Shown in pieces: positions 1-5,024 of a stretch of 20,322 bases of DNA. The DNA lies in IMG/VR virus record IMGVR_UViG_3300035157_000334, positions 1 to 20,322 of that record. One strand, 5' to 3'. A model generated the notes under the pieces. That model worked only from the letters and a program-made list of their open reading frames with translations. It made no database searches and had not been told where the DNA came from. The position numbers and the translations under genes are program-made. Numbering within the stretch: position 1 is the stretch's first letter; every line of letters starts with the position of its first letter. Source of the DNA: a virus.

Positions 1-44
1 TCTTTGAGTACGCTTCCGTCTGGTTTGTAATTAAAGCTTGTCAA
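1..44 (-). CDS. Possible terminase large subunit, N-terminus only (runs off left edge)
   Basis: An open frame on the minus strand overlaps the end of the 63-aa gene and reads ...TSFNYKPDGSVLK to the window edge. The 'YKPDGSVLK' type of opening resembles the N-termini of phage terminase large subunits, the ATPase/nuclease that packages DNA into the procapsid, as I remember them. Position fits, because the terminase small subunit lies upstream in the same direction. No ATG is available. A TTG at 44..42, with GGAAG about 11 nt upstream, is the best start I can see. Only about 14 residues are inside the window, so no Walker motif can be checked. It could equally be an unrelated gene or a chance open frame. 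Confidence 0.35.
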   Translation of the reverse strand, partial: MTSFNYKPDGSVLK

Positions 45-222
45 TGTTATAGTTTCTTCCGACTTCTTTGATTCTCTCTAAGGTGTTGGGGAGAAGGGAT
101 GCAATTAATTTATCCGCTTCTCTATTGGTAATAAACTCTTTTGGAAAATGCTTTAGATGAACTTGTTTAACAACAACACGTAATAGATTCCTATCTTCTT
201 TAGATAGTTTGTGTTCGTGCAT
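31..222 (-). CDS. Small hypothetical protein, 63 aa
   Basis: A short charged protein that I do not recognise. It is rich in Lys, Arg, Glu and Leu, looks alpha-helical, and has no cysteine pair, signal peptide or membrane segment. Its ATG overlaps the stop codon of the upstream MPQGKGTYG gene by one base (TAATG), which suggests translational coupling within the terminase operon. It sits between the terminase small subunit and a possible large subunit, so a packaging-related or DNA-binding role is conceivable but only inferred from position. Confidence that it is a real gene rests on the tight coupling and the co-directional context. Confidence 0.6.
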   Translation of the reverse strand: MHEHKLSKEDRNLLRVVVKQVHLKHFPKEFITNREADKLIASLLPNTLERIKEVGRNYNIDKL

Positions 223-323
223 TACTTCTTCTTTCTTGAGGGTGCTTTTTTCTTTTTGGGTGAAGAAGACTTCTTAGGTGGGCGACCCTTAGTAGTTCCA
301 TACGTTCCTTTTCCTTGAGGCAT
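222..323 (-). CDS. Small basic MPQGKGTYG-type protein, 33 aa
   Basis: The protein begins MPQGKGTYGTTKGRPPKK and ends in a run of Lys, Ser and Pro, so it is extremely basic and probably binds nucleic acid or is disordered. Short proteins opening with MPQGKGTYG are familiar from marine phage genomes near the terminase genes; no function is known to me. I chose the ATG at 323..321 because it gives the family's usual N-terminus and has AAGGA 7 nt upstream. The frame stays open to another ATG at 407..405, itself preceded by AGGAG, which would add 28 residues (MKIFFTIKDL...), so a longer form is possible. Confidence 0.65.
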   Translation of the reverse strand: MPQGKGTYGTTKGRPPKKSSSPKKKKAPSRKKK

Positions 324-612
324 AGCTCCTTCCTTTCTTTGTAGTAAATTAGACATTAGCACAGGAACTTTCATAAGCAAATCCTTTATAGTAAAAAATA
401 TTTTCATCGAGCTTTTTTCTCCTAAATTGTTAGTAGACTATCCCTTGCGTGTTAGGTTACACCACTTTCAACCCCCCCTAGCCAGCTGGGGGACTTGCAA
501 GCCTTGCTTGTCACAGAAACTGCGTAACTGTGTACGCACCATCTCATGTAACATGCATGACTTCGTGCAAGCATGTCATTCAATGGACGCTTGTATAGTA
601 CAGCAGAAAGCA
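324..612. other. Intergenic leader, terminase small subunit to MPQGKGTYG gene
   Basis: About 290 bases. Roughly the first 85 could be coding if the longer start of the basic gene (407) is used. The rest shows no convincing ORF. It contains a short G/C hairpin at 474-492 (CCCCC, loop TAGCCAGCT, GGGGG) and an imperfect inverted repeat with arms ACATGC and GCATGT between about 549 and 576. No T-run follows on either strand, so I do not call a terminator, and I could not fold a tRNA here. Confidence 0.5.
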
Positions 613-981
613 TCAGGATAAGTCTATCTTTACGTCTATGTTGCCTACATGGCTGTGCATTACTTTGTCTGGTGCTTTAAAGCCAGCTCTATCTAGTATA
701 TCTTTGCTTGCTTCAAGGCTTACATACTCACTCTTTGCATTATGGCTAAGGGATACAATCTTATTCAGTGCTTTCGTAGCATTCAAGCTCATACTGTCTG
801 ATATTGTCTGCATCATGTATTGTTGCACATTTGGTACTCTCAAAGCCTTACTGGCACTGACTCTACCTGATTCACCCTTTGCGTATCCAGCTTCTTCACT
901 AGCTTGCTTTATACTGCATCCTTTTGCTACCAACGTATCAACAAGCTTCTTTTGCTTCTCTGTTATCTTCACAAGTGTCAT
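613..981 (-). CDS. terS: Terminase small subunit
   Basis: 122 aa. Residues about 5-60 contain the helix-turn-helix region typical of phage terminase small subunits: an opening 'TEKQKKLVDTLVAKG', an 'A..AGYA' turn and a following 'RVSASKALRVPNVQQYM'. The C-terminal half is helical, and the end (ILDRAGFKAPDK...) also fits TerS oligomerisation and tail regions. In the family this protein recognises the packaging site on phage DNA and hands it to the large subunit. I chose ATG 981..979 because AAGGTGG lies 5 nt upstream; a GTG nine bases earlier (990) is possible. It is the first minus-strand gene after the large intergenic region, so it likely opens the late operon. Assignment is from sequence pattern, not a search. 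Confidence 0.75.
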   Translation of the reverse strand: MTLVKITEKQKKLVDTLVAKGCSIKQASEEAGYAKGESGRVSASKALRVPNVQQYMMQTISDSMSLNATKALNKIVSLSHNAKSEYVSLEASKDILDRAGFKAPDKVMHSHVGNIDVKIDLS

Positions 982-1106
982 GCCAACCACCTTGCATCAA
1001 ATCAATTGGTCTTGTCAATACGTTAATTTTGTAATCATCCAAAATATTGCCTACGACAGAACGCTAGAATGTTCCAAGTCTGACCAAACACAACCTGATA
1101 AAATCG

Positions 1107-1118
1107 AATACTAGTATT
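1107..1118. repeat. 12-bp perfect palindrome AATACTAGTATT
   Basis: A perfect dyad in the divergent intergenic region, 126 bases upstream of the terS start codon. A site of this form could be an operator for a dimeric phage repressor, or an RNA dimerisation loop if the region is transcribed. No second copy was seen in the window. A 12-bp palindrome is not rare in AT-rich DNA, so the operator role is only a possibility. Confidence 0.35.
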
Positions 1119-1648
1119 AAGCTGTCTGATAGACGCCAGCCGATTTCATCAGAACGCTGTTTGCTCACTAACATTCTACCAACCATGCTCGTATTCAATG
1201 CACAAGTTGACAAGTATGGAGTTAATCTTGTGACGTTGTCACCAATCAATATGCATTTTCTGTCTTCCCCCTTAATTTAATGACTTCGTCATGAATTATA
1301 TAGTTGGGGGTTAGTCTGCAGACGCATGCCCACTGATAGGCGTGGGTTGGGGGGCTGTTGGTCAATATGCCATTCTGGTATGTCGTCGTGCCTAGACATA
1401 CGCGCCATTCTATATTGCCCAGAGAACCCCCAATCTTTTGACCCTCGAAAATGGACTACACACACGAATTCCAATTGTATCATTGCAAGATGATGACTAT
1501 TCCAAATCCCAGTGATTGCAACAACAAAAGCTAGAAAAGGCGAGGTATTATATCTCTCTCTTCCTCGCAAACTTTTTGGCATTGATACTGTTGGCTTCTG
1601 TTCTGTCTAGTCTTCGAGTGCCAAAAACTTTGTTCCCTTTTCTACCCC

Positions 1649-1680
1649 AAGCCCATCGTCGATTCCTTTGGATGGGTTTT
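1649..1680 (+). terminator. Weak terminator-like hairpin
   Basis: AAGCCCATC (1649-1657) pairs with GATGGGTTT (1671-1679) including one G-U pair, with a 13-nt loop, and runs into TTTT. The U-run is short. It could end the candidate noncoding RNA upstream, about 115 bases before the first early gene. On the minus strand the G-U pair becomes a C-A mismatch, so the plus strand is favoured. Confidence 0.35.
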
Positions 1681-1796
1681 GCTGTAAGACTGCAATCAAA
1701 GGGATTCGGAATTGGCACGCGAGATGTAATTGGAATGTGTGTGTAGTTAGTTGTTCCAGTTGCATAATTTTAATCTTAAATATAAGGAGTTTTAAC

Positions 1797-2549
1797 ATGA
1801 GTAATGTAGTTAAATATAATACCAAAGAAGAGAAAACTAAAACACGATTCTTTGAAAATGATATTGTTGGTAAGACACAAGAGTTAGATGTGTTACGTAA
1901 AAGTAAAGAGTATAAGCAGATAGAAAAGTTGTCTGTTAATCGAGAGCTTATCTTGATTGATGTTTTCTATCAGTGGTTATTAGGTAGCGGTGAAGTTTTC
2001 AATCCATTTGAACTTAAGGCTAACATTGATACTATGCAATTAGAGTATCAGCGTAAAGTTAATGGTGAGTGGATTCAAGATGACACTGAAGTTCCAGTTG
2101 GTAATCTTTCTGTTATGTATGAGCTTCAAGACCAGTTATATTCTCATACACGTAAGGATTCTAGAGGTCAGTTTTTAGATTCCTTTTCTAGAACAGTAAG
2201 TACAGCTCTTGGGCAGAAGAACAAAGCTCGTAGTAAAAAGGCTGACCAAATGGAAGGGACTGGTTCTTATACAGATGCAGAGATTAAGCATGACATGAGA
2301 AGGTCACAGATTAACGGTGAGTCTGCCATGCGGATGAAAGAGCTACACATGTACTTGGAAGCTTTGCATCTAGAGTTAACTGGTTCGTGTTACCTTCCAC
2401 CTGAATCTAAAGCACAGCAAGCTAAGGTTAATGCTGAAAAGGCAGAAGCTAAGATGGCTAAAGCTGATGCTGAATTAGAGAAGATGATGGAAGGTTTGGG
2501 TAACAAGCCTACAAAAGAAGAAATCAACTCATTAAGAGAAGATATCTAA
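1797..2549 (+). CDS. Hypothetical early protein, 250 aa
   Basis: I do not recognise this protein. It is the first gene of the rightward operon, starting at ATG 1797 with AAGGAG 7 nt upstream; the frame stays open further upstream, but no start there has a comparable site. Residues 1-90 are charged and mixed. The middle (about 115-180) is basic and rich in Arg, Lys and Ser. The C-terminal 50 residues have a high Ala/Glu/Lys content (KAEAKMAKADAELEKMMEG), suggesting a coiled coil. There is no signal peptide, membrane segment or enzyme motif. Being first after the promoter region and soluble, it may be an abundant early protein such as a host-takeover or nucleic-acid-binding factor, but that is inference from position. 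Confidence 0.8.
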   Translation: MSNVVKYNTKEEKTKTRFFENDIVGKTQELDVLRKSKEYKQIEKLSVNRELILIDVFYQWLLGSGEVFNPFELKANIDTMQLEYQRKVNGEWIQDDTEVPVGNLSVMYELQDQLYSHTRKDSRGQFLDSFSRTVSTALGQKNKARSKKADQMEGTGSYTDAEIKHDMRRSQINGESAMRMKELHMYLEALHLELTGSCYLPPESKAQQAKVNAEKAEAKMAKADAELEKMMEGLGNKPTKEEINSLREDI

Positions 2550-2559
2550 CTTTAACCAA

Positions 2560-2587
2560 GAGAGTCAGCTCTTCGGAGTTGGCTCTC
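2560..2587 (+). terminator. UUCG-capped hairpin after first early gene
   Basis: GAGAGTCAGCTC (2560-2571) and GAGTTGGCTCTC (2576-2587) form a 12-bp stem with two G-U pairs, closed by a C(UUCG)G tetraloop, the exceptionally stable loop common in bacterial terminators. It begins 11 bases after the stop codon. The downstream sequence (ACATTTCATG) is only weakly T-rich, so it may act as a partial terminator or a 3'-end stabiliser rather than a full stop. The G-U pairs favour function in plus-strand RNA. Confidence 0.65.
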
Positions 2588-2607
2588 ACATTTCATGAGG
2601 TTCAGTA

Positions 2608-2694
2608 ATGATACGCTACATGCTAATCAATTTCTTTATGCTAGCATGCACACTCTATATGATTACAGTAATAGGGTTGGTTATTGGTATATAA
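2608..2694 (+). CDS. Putative 28-aa single-membrane-span peptide
   Basis: A short ORF encodes a peptide opening MIRYMLINFFMLACTL and continuing in the same hydrophobic style to ...VIGLVIGI, with Arg at position 3 as the only charged residue. Essentially the whole peptide is one predicted transmembrane helix. A modest ribosome binding site (TGAGG) lies 7 nt upstream of the ATG. It is bracketed by two related hairpins, 2560-2587 and 2701-2726. Possible roles, all inferred, are a membrane-acting inhibitor, a superinfection-exclusion or lysis-modulating peptide, or a type I toxin-like product. Hydrophobic short ORFs can arise by chance in AT-rich DNA, so reality is uncertain. Confidence 0.4.
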   Translation: MIRYMLINFFMLACTLYMITVIGLVIGI

Positions 2695-2700
2695 GATTAG

Positions 2701-2726
2701 AGAGAGTTGATTAAGTTCAGCTCTCT
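2701..2726 (+). terminator. Terminator-like hairpin after the mini-gene
   Basis: AGAGAGTTGA (2701-2710) pairs with TCAGCTCTCT (2717-2726), with one G-U pair and a 6-nt loop TTAAGT. It begins six bases after the 28-aa ORF stop and is followed by CCATTTACTTTTG, which is T-rich but interrupted. The arm sequences resemble those of the hairpin at 2560-2587 (shared AGAGAGT and AGCTCT-like segments), suggesting duplication or shared recognition. Confidence 0.55.
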
Positions 2727-2833
2727 CCATTTACTTTTGTGGCATAACCTGACTATCCCTTGTAGGATTTGTTGTTTAGTTGCTGTGCTTCAATTGTTCG
2801 ATGGCAAAACTAGATGTTAACAATGACGATGCT

Positions 2834-2920
2834 CTGATAGCAGACCAGTTGTTTCTGTAAAGGGTTCCCTTCGGCTCGTTCCTCGCCCTTGACTGAAACA
2901 AGCTTTGGTCTGCTAGTCAG
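2834..2920 (+). ncRNA. Candidate structured RNA or 5' leader element
   Basis: A long hairpin. The basal stem CTGA+TAGCAGACCA (2834-2847) pairs with TGGTCTGCTA...TCAG (2906-2920) over 14 bp with one bulged base. Next comes TTGTTTC/GAAACAA (2849-2855, 2895-2901), then AAGGG/CCCTT (2860-2864, 2886-2890), closing a 21-nt GC-rich loop that includes CCCTTCGGCTCG. The loop is markedly more GC-rich than its surroundings. It ends 26 bases before the next gene's ATG, so it may be a cis-regulatory leader or a processed small RNA. I recognise no family. No U-run follows, so it is not a standard terminator. Confidence 0.5.
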
Positions 2921-2946
2921 GCTAGTATATTTTAAAGGAGAAGATT

Positions 2947-3195
2947 ATGTTGAAACTGAAAGATACATATAAGATGTATGGCATTGATAAGCTATATGAT
3001 AGTGAGTGTAATGAGGTTGAGTATTATCGTTTCAAATTGAATGGTGACATACAGATATGGCATACTTATGAAGATAAAAGTGTACTATATGAAGTGTGTG
3101 ATACCAAAATTGGTTCATCAAAAGTATGTAAGAAGCTCTCAGATGCCATGTCTATTGGCTTGTTCTGGAGTCTTCTACATCATTATGTTTATTAA
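2947..3195 (+). CDS. Hypothetical early protein, 82 aa
   Basis: The ATG at 2947 has AAAGGAG 7 nt upstream. The protein is soluble and acidic, rich in Tyr and Lys, with no recognisable motif; three cysteines (CN, CD, CK) are not arranged as a metal site. It follows the 2834-2920 hairpin and is the first of a run of small early genes with similar ribosome binding sites. I do not recognise the family. Small early phage proteins of this size often modify host functions, but nothing in the sequence shows which. Confidence 0.7.
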   Translation: MLKLKDTYKMYGIDKLYDSECNEVEYYRFKLNGDIQIWHTYEDKSVLYEVCDTKIGSSKVCKKLSDAMSIGLFWSLLHHYVY

Positions 3196-3215
3196 TTTTA
3201 TAAAGGAGATTAGAC

Positions 3216-3443
3216 ATGAATAAACAACATATAATAAATAACGAGCATAAGAATTTAAGAGAACAGATAATGTTTCATTTAAGTTTTTGTCTCATGATGA
3301 AATTTTCTGGAAGAGATGAGATGGCAGAAATGCATATGCAAAAGTGCCAAGACCTTATAGAAATTATTCCAGATATAACTATAAAGCATGCCAAAAAAGA
3401 ATACGATAAAGCTGTGCAAGTAGGCATGGGACTACCAGAATAA
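3216..3443 (+). CDS. Hypothetical early protein, 75 aa
   Basis: ATG 3216 follows an AAAGGAG ribosome binding site, 20 bases after the preceding stop. The protein looks mostly helical, with a Met-rich stretch (residues about 19-45, including MFHLSFCLMMKF) that is only mildly hydrophobic and unlikely to be a membrane span. No family is recognised. It belongs to the same leader operon as the 82-aa gene and is followed by a promoter, so the two may be expressed together, before or apart from the downstream genes. Confidence 0.7.
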   Translation: MNKQHIINNEHKNLREQIMFHLSFCLMMKFSGRDEMAEMHMQKCQDLIEIIPDITIKHAKKEYDKAVQVGMGLPE

Positions 3444-3447
3444 AGAG

Positions 3448-3476
3448 TTGAGTTAGTATTAATATTAATCTATAAT
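3448..3476 (+). promoter_or_regulatory. Sigma70-type promoter with palindromic spacer
   Basis: TTGAGT (3448-3453) and a perfect TATAAT (3471-3476) are separated by exactly 17 bases. It lies in the short gap upstream of the 137-aa gene. The spacer contains the 12-bp palindrome ATTAATATTAAT (3458-3469), placed where a bound repressor would block RNA polymerase. The three HTH proteins encoded downstream (3917, 5125, 5456) are possible regulators, which is inference only. Confidence 0.65.
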
Positions 3477-3493
3477 CATAAGTGGAGAAAGCT

Positions 3494-3907
3494 ATGAACA
3501 GACAGCAAAAACATCAATACTTTTTAAAGACAATCATCAAACAAATTCTGATGGCTGAACCAGATGCATTCAAGAATTGGAAATGCAAAATAGGTACTGA
3601 CTCAGTGATGGGATTAAAACAAACTAAAGACAGACGAGCTGGCTTACGACTTGTCGTTGAAGGTAGTAAACATAAAGGTCCGGTCTACATTAATCTAACT
3701 TGGGCTGATGATTATACAGTGCAGCTCCTCGACAAGAATGAAAAAGTAATTGAAACAACTGAACGCATCTATGCACCAGAGCTGTGTCGTGTACTTGATA
3801 TGAAGATTGATAAAGGCACAGATACAACAGTGCAAGACTTAGTACCAGTTGTAGAAAAAAGCGATGGAGTAATATCTGTTGACTTCAAAGCACCATTAGT
3901 AAACTAG
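3494..3907 (+). CDS. Hypothetical early protein, 137 aa
   Basis: I chose ATG 3494 because GGAG lies 6 nt upstream; a GTG at 3482 overlaps that ribosome binding site. The N-terminus is basic (MNRQQKHQYFLKTIIKQ), followed by a beta-rich central section (residues about 45-95, e.g. GPVYINLTWADDYTVQLLD) and an acidic, Val-rich end. There is no signal peptide or catalytic motif. The architecture suggests a small alpha/beta domain with a helical N-terminus; the family is unknown to me. It is the first gene behind the 3448 promoter and lies nine bases ahead of a winged-helix gene, so an accessory regulatory role is possible. Confidence 0.75.
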   Translation: MNRQQKHQYFLKTIIKQILMAEPDAFKNWKCKIGTDSVMGLKQTKDRRAGLRLVVEGSKHKGPVYINLTWADDYTVQLLDKNEKVIETTERIYAPELCRVLDMKIDKGTDTTVQDLVPVVEKSDGVISVDFKAPLVN

Positions 3908-3916
3908 GAGGATATA

Positions 3917-4285
3917 ATGGAACGCATAACATCACAGAAAGAAAGAATCAAACAACACCTGGAGGATAGGGAAGGTATTACACCTATGGATGCTCTAAGA
4001 TTATATGGATGCTTTCGTCTATCAGCAATCATACTTAAACTGAAAGAAGAAGGTATGAAGATTGTTACTGTCTTACGTTCTCAGTATCGAGAAGATGGTG
4101 ACAAACATGGTGTTGTACAGTTTGCAGAATACTGGCTCGAGTCTAGATTCAAGAAGGAACATGCTGAATCATACAACTTTAATCTAGCTAACAGTGGTGC
4201 AAACATACCAGTACCAAAAGCATACTTCAAAAAGACGAGGGAGTATTACGAATCAAATGCTCAACAAAACTTTGAAGAAATATGA
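3917..4285 (+). CDS. Helix-turn-helix domain protein, 122 aa
   Basis: Residues 5-60 match the small winged-helix type found in many phages: 'SQKERIKQHLEDREGITPMD' followed by 'ALRLYGCFRLSAIILKLKEEG', where the second helix is a likely recognition helix and 'GMKI' begins the wing. It therefore probably binds DNA, either as a transcription regulator or as a replication accessory. The C-terminal 60 residues are polar, with Tyr and Asn, and lack motifs. ATG 3917 has a full AGGAGG 5 nt upstream. The 3' end overlaps the start of the next gene by 29 bases. The nearby palindrome in the 3448 promoter is a candidate target, not demonstrated. Confidence 0.7.
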   Translation: MERITSQKERIKQHLEDREGITPMDALRLYGCFRLSAIILKLKEEGMKIVTVLRSQYREDGDKHGVVQFAEYWLESRFKKEHAESYNFNLANSGANIPVPKAYFKKTREYYESNAQQNFEEI

Positions 4286-4592
4286 GCATGTAGGAACATT
4301 CGTGTGGCATAACTTGACACACAATGTACGAGTGAGTCGTGACTATCTCAACTATTCAGAGCATGGTATGCCCTATGTAGTTGACCACTTCGAACTCAAT
4401 GTAACCGATGTAAATGGTAATAAAGTAAAGAGTCCGCTGACAGAAACTGGGTATCGTTCGTACATGCTGGCACGTAAGTCAGAACATTACGACGGCACAA
4501 CTCATTGCGATGAACCAACCAGCAATGAGGAGTTTCTGTCTGGCATAAAACAATCACTTGGCGATGAGCCACAACAGAAGGAACTATTCTAA
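4257..4592 (+). CDS. Hypothetical protein with clamp-binding-like C-terminus, 111 aa
   Basis: The protein reads MLNKTLKKYEHVGTFVWHNL..., with a middle of 'GMPYVVDHFELNV' and 'SPLTETGYRSYML', segments I associate with uncharacterised proteins of marine phages. The last five residues are QKELF, which fit the QxxLF pattern of bacterial sliding-clamp (DnaN) binding motifs and are positioned ideally at a free C-terminus. ATG 4257 starts within the preceding HTH gene; a GA-rich segment about 13 nt upstream is a loose ribosome binding site, so the exact start is uncertain. If the motif is real, the protein may tether to the host clamp, modulating or recruiting the host replisome. Function is otherwise unknown. 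Confidence 0.65.
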   Translation: MLNKTLKKYEHVGTFVWHNLTHNVRVSRDYLNYSEHGMPYVVDHFELNVTDVNGNKVKSPLTETGYRSYMLARKSEHYDGTTHCDEPTSNEEFLSGIKQSLGDEPQQKELF

Positions 4593-4858
4593 TGAATACA
4601 GCAGTAAGAGGAAAAGAGATGGTAACACTCGAGGAAAGACTAAGAGCAGACATGCTGTTCTATGAAGCGTTAAAAGATGATACCGATAGGTTCCCATCAT
4701 TTGGTACAAGGTATGACATCGAGAAAGTGTATGACAGACTCAAAGACTTAGTTGATAAGTTCAACTTTGTAGATGATGTCCGCAATGAAACTAATCTGCC
4801 AACAGATAATGAGGGCAGAACAATTCATTATGGCGGTGATGATGTCACATCCAATTAA
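4592..4858 (+). CDS. Hypothetical early protein, 88 aa
   Basis: An acidic helical protein of unknown function. ATG 4592 overlaps the preceding stop (TAATG) and has AAGGA 9 nt upstream, implying coupled translation. A second ATG at 4619, with AGAGG 7 nt upstream, would remove nine residues, and the homologous-looking part (MVTLEERLRADMLFYEAL) starts there. Residues 'TRYDIEKVYDRLKDLVDKF' suggest an amphipathic helix. No motif for an enzyme or DNA binding is visible. Confidence 0.65.
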   Translation: MNTAVRGKEMVTLEERLRADMLFYEALKDDTDRFPSFGTRYDIEKVYDRLKDLVDKFNFVDDVRNETNLPTDNEGRTIHYGGDDVTSN

Positions 4859-4898
4859 CGACCAAATAAAAGAAGCAGTGGAAGAGGAGGTAAATAAT

Positions 4899-5021
4899 AT
4901 GCCAGCTCTTCAACTGCTAAATAAATGCGATGAACTAGGTATCAAAACATCTGAGCTACCGATGGAAGAACTGATGGACCAGCTACACGATGCCTTAGTA
5001 GAAATACGCATGCAACCATAA
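4899..5021 (+). CDS. Small hypothetical protein, 40 aa
   Basis: A 40-residue acidic helical protein (MPALQLLNKCDELGIKTSEL...). The start is well supported: AGGAGG at 4885-4890, 8 nt before the ATG. The frame remains open upstream to 4839 (MMSHPINDQIKEAV...), overlapping the end of the preceding gene, but that start has no comparable ribosome binding site. The pattern 'LLNKCDELGIKTSELPMEELMDQLHDALVEI' looks like a SAP-like or short helix-loop-helix fold (two helices around a 'GI.TS.LP' turn), a fold sometimes used for nucleic-acid binding. That assignment is tentative. Confidence 0.6.
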   Translation: MPALQLLNKCDELGIKTSELPMEELMDQLHDALVEIRMQP

Positions 5022-5024
5022 CAC

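Larger units (their letters stand above)
1065..1680 (+). ncRNA. Candidate large structured noncoding RNA
   Basis: Consecutive and nested complementary segments, read 5' to 3' on the plus strand: 1065-1073 with 1170-1178 (9 bp) enclosing a small hairpin at 1121-1140; 1267-1271 with 1306-1310 enclosing ATGAC-TTC-GTCAT; 1329-1333 with 1342-1346; a long hairpin 1347-1433 built from TTGGGGG/CCCCCAA, then a 10-bp interrupted stem 1358-1368/1412-1422, then GTATGTC/GACATAC; GCGAGG/CCTCGC at 1540-1568; a 14-bp arm with one mismatch, 1568-1581/1619-1632; and AAGCCCATC/GATGGGTTT at 1649-1679 followed by T-rich sequence. G-U pairs in several stems would be A-C mismatches on the other strand, which favours a plus-strand RNA. 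No known RNA family is recognised. Single stems could be chance; the density is what stands out. Confidence 0.4.
982..1796. other. Large divergent intergenic region (about 800 bases)
   Basis: This separates the leftward terminase genes from the rightward early operon. None of the open frames in it has a good ribosome binding site or a phage-like protein. It is dense in inverted repeats (see the ncRNA and palindrome entries) and should also hold the divergent promoters and possibly an origin or packaging site. A weak sigma70-like -10 (CATAAT, 1763-1768) precedes the first early gene without a good -35. The minus strand carries TTGACA (complement of 1014-1019) upstream of terS but no clear -10 at the right spacing. 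I call no promoter here. Confidence 0.6.
2550..2946. other. Intergenic region with mini-gene and three hairpins
   Basis: Nearly 400 bases between the 250-aa early gene and the 82-aa gene. It holds two related terminator-like hairpins (2560-2587, 2701-2726), a 28-codon hydrophobic ORF between them, a 19-codon ORF without a ribosome binding site (2801-2860, MAKLDVNNDDALIADQLFL) and a long GC-rich hairpin (2834-2920). The last 20 bases carry the ribosome binding site of the next gene. Confidence 0.6.

Noticed and set aside
430-620. Possible tRNA gene in the leader, suggested by short G/C hairpins
   Set aside because: No cloverleaf with acceptor, anticodon and T arms could be assembled on either strand.
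638-1114. 158-codon plus-strand ORF opposite terS
   Set aside because: It is the antisense shadow of a recognisable terminase small subunit and has no ribosome binding site.
1289-1582. 97-codon minus-strand ORF in the intergenic region
   Set aside because: No ribosome binding site, composition unlike neighbouring phage proteins, and it lies across several strong inverted repeats.
1516-1746. 76-codon plus-strand ORF with a hydrophobic N-terminus
   Set aside because: No ribosome binding site, and it overlaps the hairpins at 1540-1679; the hydrophobicity is probably a by-product of T-rich sequence.
436-2761. Exact 12-base repeat GACTATCCCTTG at 436-447 and 2750-2761, considered as a phage promoter motif
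   Set aside because: Shared 12-mers are expected by chance in 20 kb, flanks do not match and there is no third copy.
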